NCBI RefSeq assembly: GCF_004005905.1 | Contig: NZ_SACO01000016.1 | Coordinates: 1-64,000 of the forward strand | Direction: 5' to 3' | Length of the DNA: 64,000 nucleotides | Origin: Novosphingobium umbonatum | GTDB lineage: Bacteria > Pseudomonadota > Alphaproteobacteria > Sphingomonadales > Sphingomonadaceae | Shown: positions 44,671-52,972 of the stretch, in pieces | Layout of the letters: each line of letters opens with the position of its first letter | Position numbering within the stretch: the first letter of the stretch is position 1 | Program-made: the position numbers and the translations under genes | The notes under the pieces: model-generated | What the model was told of the DNA's origin: nothing | The model's database searches: none | Seen by the model: only the letters and a program-made list of their open reading frames with translations

Positions 44671-44784
44671 CGACCCTTCAGGAACGCAGTTTCGCCAAGT
44701 TTCGACCTTTCAGGAACGGTTCCACGATCTTTCAGGAACACAACCATCAATCTTTCGGGAACGCTTACCCGACACAACAGGAAC
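44671..44784 (+). repeat. Iteron array of the replication origin (oriV)
   Basis: Five direct copies related to CGACCTTTCAGGAAC start at 44671, 44703, 44725, 44748 and 44770. The first four match closely and the fifth (CGACACAACAGGAAC) is degenerate. Spacings are 32, 22, 23 and 22 bp, so after the first gap all lie on the same face of the helix at about two turns per repeat. This is the usual arrangement of RepA-binding iterons in theta-replicating plasmids and sits directly downstream of repA. Confidence 0.85.
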
Positions 44785-44840
44785 AGCCCATTCGCGGCGA
44801 ATCGCGGAAAATCAGCGAGTCACGGGCAAGGCAAATCCGC

Positions 44841-44873
44841 TTAACTTTTCTAACTATGATTAACCGTTCTAAC
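44841..44873 (+). repeat. AT-rich tandem repeat, probable DNA unwinding element
   Basis: TTAACTTTTCTAAC (44841-44854) and TTAACCGTTCTAAC (44860-44873) are 14-mers that differ at two positions, on a 19-bp period. AT-rich tandem 13-14-mers beside iterons are the usual place where an origin is opened. An ATTTCC-AAA-GGAAAT inverted repeat follows at 44884-44898. The remaining sequence of 44517-44967 holds no gene. Confidence 0.5.
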
Positions 44874-44967
44874 CCCGTCAGACATTTCCAAAGGAAATAG
44901 AGATAGATTGACAGGCTTGCCCGCTAGACCAGCTTCATTACGGGCGCCAAAATGCTCACATGACGGA

Positions 44968-46152
44968 ATGAACCCTACTTTCCCCCTCACCCGTACAGAC
45001 GCTCTGAACCGATTGAACGCTTTTGCTTCCAAAGCCGGTGTCGCTTACAGAAACCAACGCAATTATGACTTCGGATCACAACGGCACGAAAGCGTTTCTA
45101 GGCTCTCGGCAGCATTGAGACGCCGCATCATCACAGAAGCCGAAGTTTGCCGCGTCATACTCGACACTCATAACTATAAGGACGCTGAACAATTCATCGC
45201 CGAAATATGCTGGCGAACATATTGGAAAGGCTGGCTGGAGCATCATCCTACGCTTTGGACGCGATATCAGTCAGAGCTGTCGAGCTGCCAGATGATGCAC
45301 CAACAGCAAGCCGATTTTCGAGAAGCATATAAAACTGCCATTTCCGGCAAGACCGGGATCGATTGCTTTGATCACTGGACCCAAGAGTTGCTCGAAACCG
45401 GCTACCTCCATAATTGGGCACGCATGCAATGGGCCTCGATCTGGATTTTCACCCTTGGCCTACCTTGGCAAATGGGCGCAGACTTCACCTATCGACATTT
45501 CAGGGACGCAGATCCCGCCTCGAATACTCTGTCCTGGCGCTGGGTTGCCGGTTTGCATACCGCAGGAAAACATTATCTAGCCGACCCGGAAAAGATCCGC
45601 ACCCTGACGCAAGGGCGCTTCACGCCGACAGGTCTTAACACAGCAGCAACAGCTATAAGCGAAGCAACAAAGCCAACCCAAAGTCCGCCGCGTCAGCCAA
45701 TGCCTTTTAACGCATCTCTTCCATCGGCTTTGCTGATCACACCAGAAGATCTGTCGTTGGAAAACGAAGGTTCATTGGCTGAAATGGAAATAGGTTTGAT
45801 TCTTGCCCCATCCACCCTGTTCCCTACACTGGCCGATCGCAGGGCAGGGGAGGATGCGCTACAACGGGCCGCAGCCCATTGGCGTTGTGAAGCCGGTTGG
45901 GTCGATGACCTTGCCGGCGTGCAGCCAGCCATGAAAAAGCATCAGCTTGATCAATGCCTGACCGGCTTCCTGCCTGTGGGAGACACGCGGGACGCGGTAA
46001 TGTGCTGGGCCAGCAAGCTTACCGCCGAGGGAATCACTCTAGGCGAAGTGCAAAGACAATGGGATCTTGTGCTATGGCCATATTGTCAGAAGGGCTTCTT
46101 TCACCTCAAATCCCGCATTCCGCAGCTTTTGGCACAAATGGGAATAGAATAA
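44968..46152 (+). CDS. Photolyase/cryptochrome-like FAD-binding protein with unusual domain order
   Basis: About 394 residues. Residues 5-225 are the helical FAD-binding domain of DNA photolyases/cryptochromes: RNYDFGSQRHESVSRLSAAL (31-50), EICWRTYWKGWLEHH (79-93), GYLHNWARMQWASIW (145-159) and FRDADPASNTLSWRWVAG (178-195). The N-terminal antenna (alpha/beta) domain of normal photolyases (about 200 residues) is absent. Instead, residues 245-394 form a C-terminal part with alpha/beta character (LPSALLITPEDLSLENE, IGLILAPSTLFP, WCRCEAG-like Trp/Cys region, GDTRDAVMCWASKL). The function may be light-dependent repair or sensing. The start is uncertain because the ribosome-binding site is weak. 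It lies next to the replication origin. Confidence 0.7.
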   Translation: MNPTFPLTRTDALNRLNAFASKAGVAYRNQRNYDFGSQRHESVSRLSAALRRRIITEAEVCRVILDTHNYKDAEQFIAEICWRTYWKGWLEHHPTLWTRYQSELSSCQMMHQQQADFREAYKTAISGKTGIDCFDHWTQELLETGYLHNWARMQWASIWIFTLGLPWQMGADFTYRHFRDADPASNTLSWRWVAGLHTAGKHYLADPEKIRTLTQGRFTPTGLNTAATAISEATKPTQSPPRQPMPFNASLPSALLITPEDLSLENEGSLAEMEIGLILAPSTLFPTLADRRAGEDALQRAAAHWRCEAGWVDDLAGVQPAMKKHQLDQCLTGFLPVGDTRDAVMCWASKLTAEGITLGEVQRQWDLVLWPYCQKGFFHLKSRIPQLLAQMGIE

Positions 46153-46206
46153 GGTATTGAATTATCGTCCTGATCTTAGCTCGATCGCCTTCATCGCACA
46201 GCCCTT

Positions 46207-46284
46207 GTGACCTGATTGTCACGGTGATTAAGTCATTTTTTACCGTGAAACGATTTCAAAGTTGAAAGCCGGTTCACCTTTCAA
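46207..46284. promoter_or_regulatory. Inverted repeats upstream of TonB receptor gene
   Basis: Three nested motifs lie in the 185-bp region: GTGAC-N6-GTCAC (46207-46222), CACGGT / ACCGTG (46220-46225, 46242-46247) and TTGAAAG-N9-CTTTCAA (46262-46268, 46278-46284). The last is 53 bp before the receptor start. They are plausible operators, but the regulator is unknown. Confidence 0.35.
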
Positions 46285-46337
46285 TAGACTGCCTCTCACG
46301 ATGTTGGCGCAACAAGCCGCCGCGCAAGGAGAGGAAC

Positions 46338-48635
46338 ATGGCTGTGACTGCCCGCAAGAGCATTCGTCCGATGAGCGCATTTCTGTTGAGCAGCGTTGCC
46401 CTCGGCTTCACCCCGCAAACCGCATGGGCGCAACAAGCGCCGGCTGCCAGCAATGGCGATATTGTGGTTACGGCGCGACGCCGCAACGAAACGCTGACCA
46501 GCGTTCCCATTGCGATTTCGGCTTTCTCTGGCGATCAATTGGCGGCCAAGGGGGCAGGGGACATTACCGCGCTGGCCGATGAGGTCCCCAACGTCACGCT
46601 GGAACCCTCACGCGGCACCAACTCCACCCTTTCCGCCTTCATTCGCGGTGTAGGCCAGCAAGACCCCGTATCCGGTTTCGAGCAGGGCGTGGGCATCTAT
46701 CTTGACGATGTCTATCTCAACCGTCCGCAGGCAGCGGTTTTGGACATTTATGACGTTGAACGCGTTGAAGTGTTACGCGGTCCGCAAGGCACGCTCTACG
46801 GCCGCAACACGATTGGCGGCGCGATCAAATATGTGACCAAGAAGATCGATGACAAGCTGCATTTGGGGCTGCGCGGCACCTATGGCAATTATGATCAGGC
46901 CGATGGCATTGTCACGCTCAGTTCTCCTTTAACCAAGGACGGATTGCTCCGCGCCAGCGGCACGATTGCGCGGCTAACCCGCGGCGGGTTCGGGCGCAAT
47001 GTCACAACCGGACTTTCCAACTATAACAAAGATATCTGGGCAGGACGTGGCACGCTGGAGGTCCATGGCGACAAGATCTTTGCCCGTCTGACCGGCGATG
47101 TGACCCACGATATGTCCAACCCGCGCGGCGGCCATCGCGAAATCACGGGGCAATTGACCGGAGCGCCGGTGCTGGCCAATGTGTTTGACACGGCAGCGGG
47201 ACTGAACAGCCCGAAACAGGACGTAAAGGCTTGGGGCTGGTCGCTGTTTCTGGAAGCACGGCCCAGCGATGAATTGACGCTGCGTTCGATCACCGCCTTC
47301 CGCAAGGATGATTCCGCCTCGCCGATCGATTTCGACGCCACCGCATCGCAAGACGTTGATGTTCCTGCCTATTATCGCAACAAGCAATGGAGTCAGGAAC
47401 TTCAGGTGCTTTACAGCAAGGGCCGCTTCAACGGCATGGCGGGCTTCTATTACCTCAACGCCACCGCGCTGACCCAGTTTGACGTTCGCCTGTTCACCAC
47501 GCTGGCGGGGCTGACGGCCTTTACCAATGCCAATATCCGCACCGACACGATGGCCGGCTTCGTCAATATGAGCTATGACATCACCGACCAGATCAGTCTG
47601 GAGGCGGGCGGTCGCTATACGTGGGACAAGCGTAACGCGCAGATTTTGCGTCAAAACTATCTGGGCGGCGGATCGCCAGTGTTTGGCGGGGCAGGGACGG
47701 CCTTTGGCAATCCCAGCACGAACTTCCTTGGCAGCGCCAGCTATAACAAGTTTACTCCCCGCGTTTCGGTCAATTGGAAGCCCGACAGCGCCAACACGCT
47801 TTACGCCAGTTATAGCCAAGGTTTCAAAGGAGGCGGTTTCGACCCGCGCGGTGTGGGCGTCAATGCCCCTGCGGGTGTCTCTCAGGGCCAATACCTCAGC
47901 TTCCGGCCGGAGAAGGTGGACAGCTATGAATTGGGCCTGAAAACCCGTCTATTCGACCGTAAGCTGGCTTTGAACCTCGCCGCTTTCCGCATGGATTATA
48001 CCGACGTGCAGATTCCGGGCTCGGTTGCTTGTACCGTGGCGGGCCTGCCCAGTTTCTGCGGCGTGGTGTCCAACGCGGGCAAGGCGCGGATGCAGGGCGT
48101 CGAGGCAGAGGCGCGGGTAAAGCTGGGCGCGCTCTCGCTCAATGGCTCTTTGGGCTATATTGATGCGAAATATCGCCAATATATCACGCTGATCGCTGGC
48201 CAACCAACCGATGTGGCTGCCAACCGCAAGGTCCAGAACACGCCTGCGTGGACTGGCAATGCTTCGGCGACCTATGCCTTGCCGGTTCCCAGCGGTTCGT
48301 TGGATCTGACGGGCGGGGTTTCGTGGAAGAGCACGACTTACCAGTTCGAAGTGCCCAATCCCTACCTTGATCAGCCTGCCTATGCGCTATTGGATGCCAG
48401 CCTCGTCTATCGCGCGCCCGGTGGCCGCTGGACCTTGGGCGTTTATGGCAAGAATCTGGCCGACAAGCGTTACAAGACCTCGGGTTATACCTATGTGGCG
48501 GGCAATGCTGTGACGGGCGCGCTGACCACCAATGCAGCAGGCAATCTGATCCCTACGCTGGGCAAGGAAGGCGTGTTGACCACCTATTGGGGCAATCCGC
48601 GTCAGGTTTTTGCCACGGCCACGATCAACTTCTGA
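46338..48635 (+). CDS. TonB-dependent outer-membrane receptor
   Basis: 765 residues. A signal peptide (to about 33, ending AWAQ) precedes a TonB box (DIVVTARRR), the plug signatures FIRGVGQQDPVSGFEQGVGI, YLDDVYLNRPQAA and RVEVLRGPQGTLYGRNTIGGA, and a barrel ending FATATINF. This is the FyuA/iron- or aromatic-compound-type sphingomonad group. AAGGAGAGG supports the start. A strong terminator follows. Neighbours (alpha/beta hydrolase, TetR, MFS) suggest a small-molecule uptake/degradation locus, but the substrate is not readable. Confidence 0.85.
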   Translation: MAVTARKSIRPMSAFLLSSVALGFTPQTAWAQQAPAASNGDIVVTARRRNETLTSVPIAISAFSGDQLAAKGAGDITALADEVPNVTLEPSRGTNSTLSAFIRGVGQQDPVSGFEQGVGIYLDDVYLNRPQAAVLDIYDVERVEVLRGPQGTLYGRNTIGGAIKYVTKKIDDKLHLGLRGTYGNYDQADGIVTLSSPLTKDGLLRASGTIARLTRGGFGRNVTTGLSNYNKDIWAGRGTLEVHGDKIFARLTGDVTHDMSNPRGGHREITGQLTGAPVLANVFDTAAGLNSPKQDVKAWGWSLFLEARPSDELTLRSITAFRKDDSASPIDFDATASQDVDVPAYYRNKQWSQELQVLYSKGRFNGMAGFYYLNATALTQFDVRLFTTLAGLTAFTNANIRTDTMAGFVNMSYDITDQISLEAGGRYTWDKRNAQILRQNYLGGGSPVFGGAGTAFGNPSTNFLGSASYNKFTPRVSVNWKPDSANTLYASYSQGFKGGGFDPRGVGVNAPAGVSQGQYLSFRPEKVDSYELGLKTRLFDRKLALNLAAFRMDYTDVQIPGSVACTVAGLPSFCGVVSNAGKARMQGVEAEARVKLGALSLNGSLGYIDAKYRQYITLIAGQPTDVAANRKVQNTPAWTGNASATYALPVPSGSLDLTGGVSWKSTTYQFEVPNPYLDQPAYALLDASLVYRAPGGRWTLGVYGKNLADKRYKTSGYTYVAGNAVTGALTTNAAGNLIPTLGKEGVLTTYWGNPRQVFATATINF

Positions 48636-48697
48636 AGATGGCAAGGGGAGGGGCTCGCCTCGCGCGGGCTCCTCTGCCAAATTTGATCAGGGTATAA

Positions 48698-48735
48698 CAA
48701 AAACCCCGCAGGCCGTGAAACCTGCGGGGTTTTTG
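48698..48735. terminator. Bidirectional intrinsic terminator
   Basis: CAAAAACCCCGCAGG and CCTGCGGGGTTTTTG form a perfect stem, ending in T5 on the plus strand and, symmetrically, in T5 on the minus strand, around an 8-nt loop. It serves the convergent TonB receptor and alpha/beta hydrolase transcripts. Confidence 0.92.
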
Positions 48736-48760
48736 CTGCGAGAAGACTTGCGGTAAAATA

Positions 48761-49618
48761 TTAATCCATCGCGCTAAAAAATGCCTCCAGCGCTAGGCGT
48801 GCATCTGGTTCGTCCATCATGGGGGCGTGGCCGATGCCCGGAACCGTGGCCAGTGTCGCCTGGGGTTTTCCCGCCACCATGGCTTCTGCTACTTCTGCCT
48901 CCAGCAAATCGGTGACCGAACCGCGCAGCACCAGAACAGGGCGTTTGTCGGCAAAGCCATGCCACTTGGCCCAAGGGTCAGGATCGGCGACAATGCGGGC
49001 CAAAGCCTGGGCGATGGCAGGATCATAATCGGCGACAATCTGCCCTTGTTCCTCGCGGAACATGCGATGGGCCATGGCCAGCCAATCCTGAGCGCCATAA
49101 TGGGCGAAAACATCCGCGTTGAGCCGCGCGCAAACGTCGGCTGCCGCTTGCCAATTGGCCAGGGGCTGGCCTTGTCCGACATAGCTGGCGATGCGCGTCA
49201 GGCCGACAATCGAGAGTTGCGGCCCAATATCATTGATCACCGCACCCGCCACCAGATCGGGATAGGCGGTGCCCAGTTCGATCGTGATCAAACCGCCCAT
49301 GGATGTGCCGACAAACACCGCCCTGGCAATGCCCAATCGGTCGAGCAGGCCTTTGATGTCAGCCACATAAGTGGCTAGATCGTAATTTCCCGCCGGATCC
49401 CATGCCGAATGGCCGCGCCCGCGCATATCCAGCGCCAGCACGCGCCTTTGCCTTTGCGCCAGCCAAGGCGCGACATCCTCGAAATCACGCGAATTGCGGG
49501 TCAGGCCGTGCAGGCAGACCACAGGCAGCCGCGCCTGACCTTCGCTGGCGGCATAGTCACGGGCGAAAAGCTCCAGACCATCATGCGACAGCCACCGGCG
49601 GGGCAGGGGAACGCTCAT
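48761..49618 (-). CDS. Alpha/beta-fold hydrolase
   Basis: 285-residue cytosolic hydrolase. The oxyanion-hole HGLT follows strand 3 (CLHGLTRNSRDF). The nucleophile elbow is GTSMGG with Ser106, the acid is probably the Asp in VLRGSVTDLL, and the catalytic His is in GIGHAPMMDEP. DMRGRGHS is typical of the esterase/C-C hydrolase branch. No signal peptide. It is translationally coupled to the TetR gene (ATGA overlap), so it is probably induced when the regulator releases its operator. The substrate is unknown; an ester or lactone imported by nearby transporters is a reasonable guess. Confidence 0.8.
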   Translation of the reverse strand: MSVPLPRRWLSHDGLELFARDYAASEGQARLPVVCLHGLTRNSRDFEDVAPWLAQRQRRVLALDMRGRGHSAWDPAGNYDLATYVADIKGLLDRLGIARAVFVGTSMGGLITIELGTAYPDLVAGAVINDIGPQLSIVGLTRIASYVGQGQPLANWQAAADVCARLNADVFAHYGAQDWLAMAHRMFREEQGQIVADYDPAIAQALARIVADPDPWAKWHGFADKRPVLVLRGSVTDLLEAEVAEAMVAGKPQATLATVPGIGHAPMMDEPDARLALEAFFSAMD

Positions 49619-50247
49619 GCTTCATTCTCCCGTCGTGCCAATCCTTCGGACAACAGCCGCGAGGCTTCGGCCACCACATCCTCAGGCGCTTCATCGCCCC
49701 AGACGCCGAAACGTAGGCCCAGAAACACATTCATTCCCATCAACGCCCACGCCCGCACTTCGGCATTGCCATCGCTGATTTCACCACGTTCGGCAGCGGC
49801 TTGTAAGCGCGCAGCGATGCGGGTTGCCGATTGGGTGTAATGTTCGCGATAGGCCGCCGGATCGACGAATTCGGATTCATCGATGATCCGGTAAATCTCT
49901 TTATGCTGGCGCACGAATTCCAGATAGGCCAGTTGTCCGGCACGTTCTGCGGCCAGTTGGTCGGGGGCGGCGGCGATGCGCGGAGCGACGAAATCCTTCA
50001 CTTGTCCCGACAAATCGCGCACCAGAGCCTGAAAAATCGCTTCCTTACTGTCGAAATAGACGTAGAAACTGCCCGTTGCCACACCGGCCCGCGCGGTGAT
50101 CTGGCTGATGGCGGCATCGTGAAAGCCTTTTTCGCCAAACTCTTCGGCCGCAGCATTGAGCAGGGCGCGCAGGGTGCGCCTTCCACGTTCGGTCTTGGGC
50201 ACTTTGGAAGGCGCGACGGGGGCGGGACTATTTTTCGTTTCTGGCAT
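49615..50247 (-). CDS. TetR/AcrR-family transcriptional regulator
   Basis: 210 residues from MPETKNSPAP. The N-terminal HTH spans about 20-70 (RRTLRALLNAAAEEFGEKGF, then ISQITARAGVATGSFYVYF, a typical TetR recognition helix). The C-terminal ligand-binding part has no recognisable subfamily signature. TetR proteins bind an operator as dimers and are released by a small ligand. It is divergent from an MFS gene and overlaps the downstream hydrolase gene, so it probably controls both directions. Confidence 0.85.
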   Translation of the reverse strand: MPETKNSPAPVAPSKVPKTERGRRTLRALLNAAAEEFGEKGFHDAAISQITARAGVATGSFYVYFDSKEAIFQALVRDLSGQVKDFVAPRIAAAPDQLAAERAGQLAYLEFVRQHKEIYRIIDESEFVDPAAYREHYTQSATRIAARLQAAAERGEISDGNAEVRAWALMGMNVFLGLRFGVWGDEAPEDVVAEASRLLSEGLARRENEA

Positions 50248-50263
50248 CGCTCGGCCGCTTTCT

Positions 50264-50300
50264 AATTTGAAGCGTGATTCATTTTTCACTATTATGCCGC
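50264..50300. promoter_or_regulatory. Putative TetR operator in divergent region
   Basis: The 111 bp between the TetR and MFS genes contain GTGATTCATTTTTCAC, an imperfect inverted repeat with GTGA/TCAC ends, near an AT-rich TTTTTCACTATTATG stretch that could be the -10 region of one of the divergent promoters. The assignment to TetR rests on position only. Confidence 0.35.
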
Positions 50301-50358
50301 AACCGGCCCAAAGTGCAAGGTTGAGAAGCGCCATACCACGGCCAAAAGGGAGAGAAGC

Positions 50359-51624
50359 ATGCGTGATGCCCCAACCGCCCCCGCGCAAGAGGCAAGGTTT
50401 AACCGGCGTCCGCCCTTTGTTCTGGCGATGCTTCTGGTGGTCTATACATTCAATTTTATCGACCGCCAGATCCTTGGCATTCTGGCTGGCCCAATCAAGG
50501 CCGATCTGCATCTTTCCGACACGCAATTGGGCGCTTTGGGCGGATTTGCCTTTGCCTTGCTCTATTCGACCATGGGCTTGCCGCTGGCTTGGCTGGCGGA
50601 CCGGCGTGGGCGCACCAAAGTCATTGCGGCATCCCTGGCCATCTGGAGCGGCTTTACCGCGCTCTGCGGGCTTGTATCGGGATTTTGGGCGATGTTTGCA
50701 TGTCGCCTTGGCGTCGGTGTGGGGGAGGCAGGCGGCGTGGCGCCCTCCTACGCGCTGATTTCCGACACTTTCCCGCCACAACAACGTGCAAGGGCCTTGG
50801 CCGTCTATTCCCTTGGCATCCCTTTGGGCTCTGCGGCGGGGATTCTGCTGGGCGGCTATGTGGCGGCGGCGGTCAACTGGCGTGCGGCCTTTCTGGCGGT
50901 GGGGCTGGCTGGTTTGGTCTTTACCCCGCTCTTCGCATGGCTGGTGCGTGATCCCAAACCCGCCAATCCCGCCGCCGCATCCGCCATGCGCGAAGTGCTG
51001 TCCATTCTGGCGCGCAAGCGCAGCTTCTGGCTGCTGGCTTTCGGCGCAGGTTCCTGTTCGATGATGGGTTATGGGCTCGCCTTTTGGCTCCCTTCGCTCA
51101 TGCGGCGGTCATTCGGGCTGGATCTGGTGCAAACGTCCCAGTTTTTCGGGCTTTTGCTGCTGATTGGCGGCACGGTCGGGGTGATGGCGGGCGGCATTTT
51201 TGCCGATTGGCTGGGCGGGCGCAGCCGGTCCGCCTATGCGTGGTTGCCTGCGGTTTCGTTCCTGTTGGGCGTACCCTTGTTTGTCGCGGGGCTGTTTTCC
51301 GGTTCGGCGCAATGGGCGTTCTGGCTGTTCCTGATGCCGCAAGCCTTAGTCTATCTCTGGTTGGGGCCGGTTTTGACCGCGGTGCAGCATCTGGTGCCCG
51401 CCCCGATGCGCGCGACCGCTTCGGCCAGTTTCCTGTTGATCAACAATCTGATCGGGGTGGGGCTTGGCTCGCTTACTATCGGCAAATTGTCCGATTTGTT
51501 GACGCCAACGTATGGCGATGATGCCTTGCGCCACGCCATTTTGCTGGGGTTGGGTTTCTATCTTCTCGCCGCAGCACTGATGATGGCCGGTGGGCGATAT
51601 CTGGCGCGGGAATGGGTGGAGTAA
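50359..51624 (+). CDS. MFS transporter (spinster/hexuronate-like branch)
   Basis: 421-residue inner-membrane protein with 12 predicted helices. The signatures DRQILGILAGPIKADLHLSD, LADRRGRTKVI, GVGVGEAGGVAPSYALISDTFPP and RARALAVYSLGIPLG are typical of the MFS group abundant in sphingomonads and often linked to aromatic or xenobiotic degradation. GGGAGAG upstream supports the start. It is divergent from the TetR gene and probably regulated by it; it may import or export the substrate of the adjacent hydrolase. Confidence 0.8.
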   Translation: MRDAPTAPAQEARFNRRPPFVLAMLLVVYTFNFIDRQILGILAGPIKADLHLSDTQLGALGGFAFALLYSTMGLPLAWLADRRGRTKVIAASLAIWSGFTALCGLVSGFWAMFACRLGVGVGEAGGVAPSYALISDTFPPQQRARALAVYSLGIPLGSAAGILLGGYVAAAVNWRAAFLAVGLAGLVFTPLFAWLVRDPKPANPAAASAMREVLSILARKRSFWLLAFGAGSCSMMGYGLAFWLPSLMRRSFGLDLVQTSQFFGLLLLIGGTVGVMAGGIFADWLGGRSRSAYAWLPAVSFLLGVPLFVAGLFSGSAQWAFWLFLMPQALVYLWLGPVLTAVQHLVPAPMRATASASFLLINNLIGVGLGSLTIGKLSDLLTPTYGDDALRHAILLGLGFYLLAAALMMAGGRYLAREWVE

Positions 51625-51653
51625 AGCCGCCATCCCCGCGCCACATTGCCCTA

Positions 51654-52877
51654 TCAGATGCGCACGCCGCCAATCGCTGCGCCCCAGGTCGTGCGCCAGC
51701 GCTTCTTGACGCTGGACAGGCCCGCCAGAGCCACCAGCGCCAGTCCGGCAAAGATCAGGAAGCCGCTGGACATCGAGCCTGTCCATTGCTTGGCCAGACC
51801 CAGCGAGGAGGCGAGGTAGAAGCCGCCCACGCCGCCGCCAAAGCCGACAAGGCCGGTCATCACGCCGATTTCATGGCGAAAACGCTGGGGAACCAGCTGG
51901 AACACCGCGCCATTGCCCACGCCCAGCGTGGCCATCGTGGCGAAAAACAGCGGGAACATCGCGCCAAAGCTGATCGGAGCCTGCGAGATGATCACCAGCA
52001 GCACCGCGGCCAATGCATAGACGCCCGACAGGGTCTTGATGCCGCCAATGCGGTCGGCCAGCGCGCCGCCAAAGGGGCGCACCAGAGAACCAGCAAACAC
52101 GCAAGCGGCGGTGGCATAGCCTGCCTGCACCGGCGTCATCGACAGTTCGGTGGTGAACCAGCTGGGCAGCGACCCCGACAGGCCGACAAAGCCGCCAAAG
52201 GTCACGCCGTAAAACAGGATGAACCACCAGGCATCGCCCTCGGCCAACATTTTGAAATAACCGGCAATATACTGACCCAAGGGCTTGGGTTTGGGCTGGT
52301 TGGGGCTATCCTTGGCCAGCAGCACAAAGGCGATGAACACCAGCACGGCCGGAATGGTGGCCAGCGCCAGCACGTTGCTCCAGCCAAAGGCCTTGGCCAG
52401 CAAAGGCGCGAAAAGTGCGGCCAGCACGGTGCCCGAATTGCCCATGCCAGCAATGCCCATCGCTTTGCCTTGATGCTGGGGCGGATACCAGCGGCCCGCC
52501 AAGGGCAAAGCCACGGCGAAAGAGGCGCCCGCAAAGCCAAGCACCACGCCGACCAGAATCAGCGCTTCCATCGAGTTCACACCCATGGCCCATGCGGCCA
52601 GCAGGCCTGCAATCACCACGATCTGGCTGATAATGCCGGTCACTTTCTGGCCGATCCGGTCGGCAAGGAAACCGTTGACCAGACGTAGCACCGCGCCCGC
52701 CAAAGTGGGCACAGCCACCACAAAACCCTTTTGCGCGGGGCTGAGCGCCAGCGCCTTGGAAAAGATCGGTGCCAGCGGGCCAAGCAGGTTCCAGACCATG
52801 AAGGCCACGTCGAAATAAAGGAAGGCCATGATCAGCGTGGGCCGATGGCCGGATTGCCAGAAGGTTTTCTCAGTCAT
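51654..52877 (-). CDS. narK: NarK/NrtP-type nitrate/nitrite transporter
   Basis: 407-residue MFS protein. The start is MTEKTFWQSGHRPTL; an upstream extension has no transporter character. Nitrate-porter features are FDVAFMVWNLLGPLAPIF in helix 1, the VLRLVNGFLADRIG loop, GFAGASFAVALPLAGRWYPP (the nitrate signature region) and FGGFVGLSGSLPSWF. It imports nitrate or exchanges it for nitrite. The gene is divergent from the phosphatase-kinase gene (95-bp gap) at the left edge of the nitrate-assimilation cluster and convergent with the MFS gene. Confidence 0.85.
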   Translation of the reverse strand: MTEKTFWQSGHRPTLIMAFLYFDVAFMVWNLLGPLAPIFSKALALSPAQKGFVVAVPTLAGAVLRLVNGFLADRIGQKVTGIISQIVVIAGLLAAWAMGVNSMEALILVGVVLGFAGASFAVALPLAGRWYPPQHQGKAMGIAGMGNSGTVLAALFAPLLAKAFGWSNVLALATIPAVLVFIAFVLLAKDSPNQPKPKPLGQYIAGYFKMLAEGDAWWFILFYGVTFGGFVGLSGSLPSWFTTELSMTPVQAGYATAACVFAGSLVRPFGGALADRIGGIKTLSGVYALAAVLLVIISQAPISFGAMFPLFFATMATLGVGNGAVFQLVPQRFRHEIGVMTGLVGFGGGVGGFYLASSLGLAKQWTGSMSSGFLIFAGLALVALAGLSSVKKRWRTTWGAAIGGVRI

Positions 52878-52972
52878 GGAAGCGAACTCCGGTGCGAAGG
52901 TGTTTTTAGCGTCTTGACGGCTTGCCTGACCAGCGCCCCAATCGCGTGTGTATGCGAGAGGGGCCAAAAGCC

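Noticed and set aside
44671-44784. Regular short repeats that could be taken for a CRISPR array
   Set aside because: Units of 15 bp with 7-17 bp gaps are too short for CRISPR, no cas genes are present, and the position after repA fits iterons.
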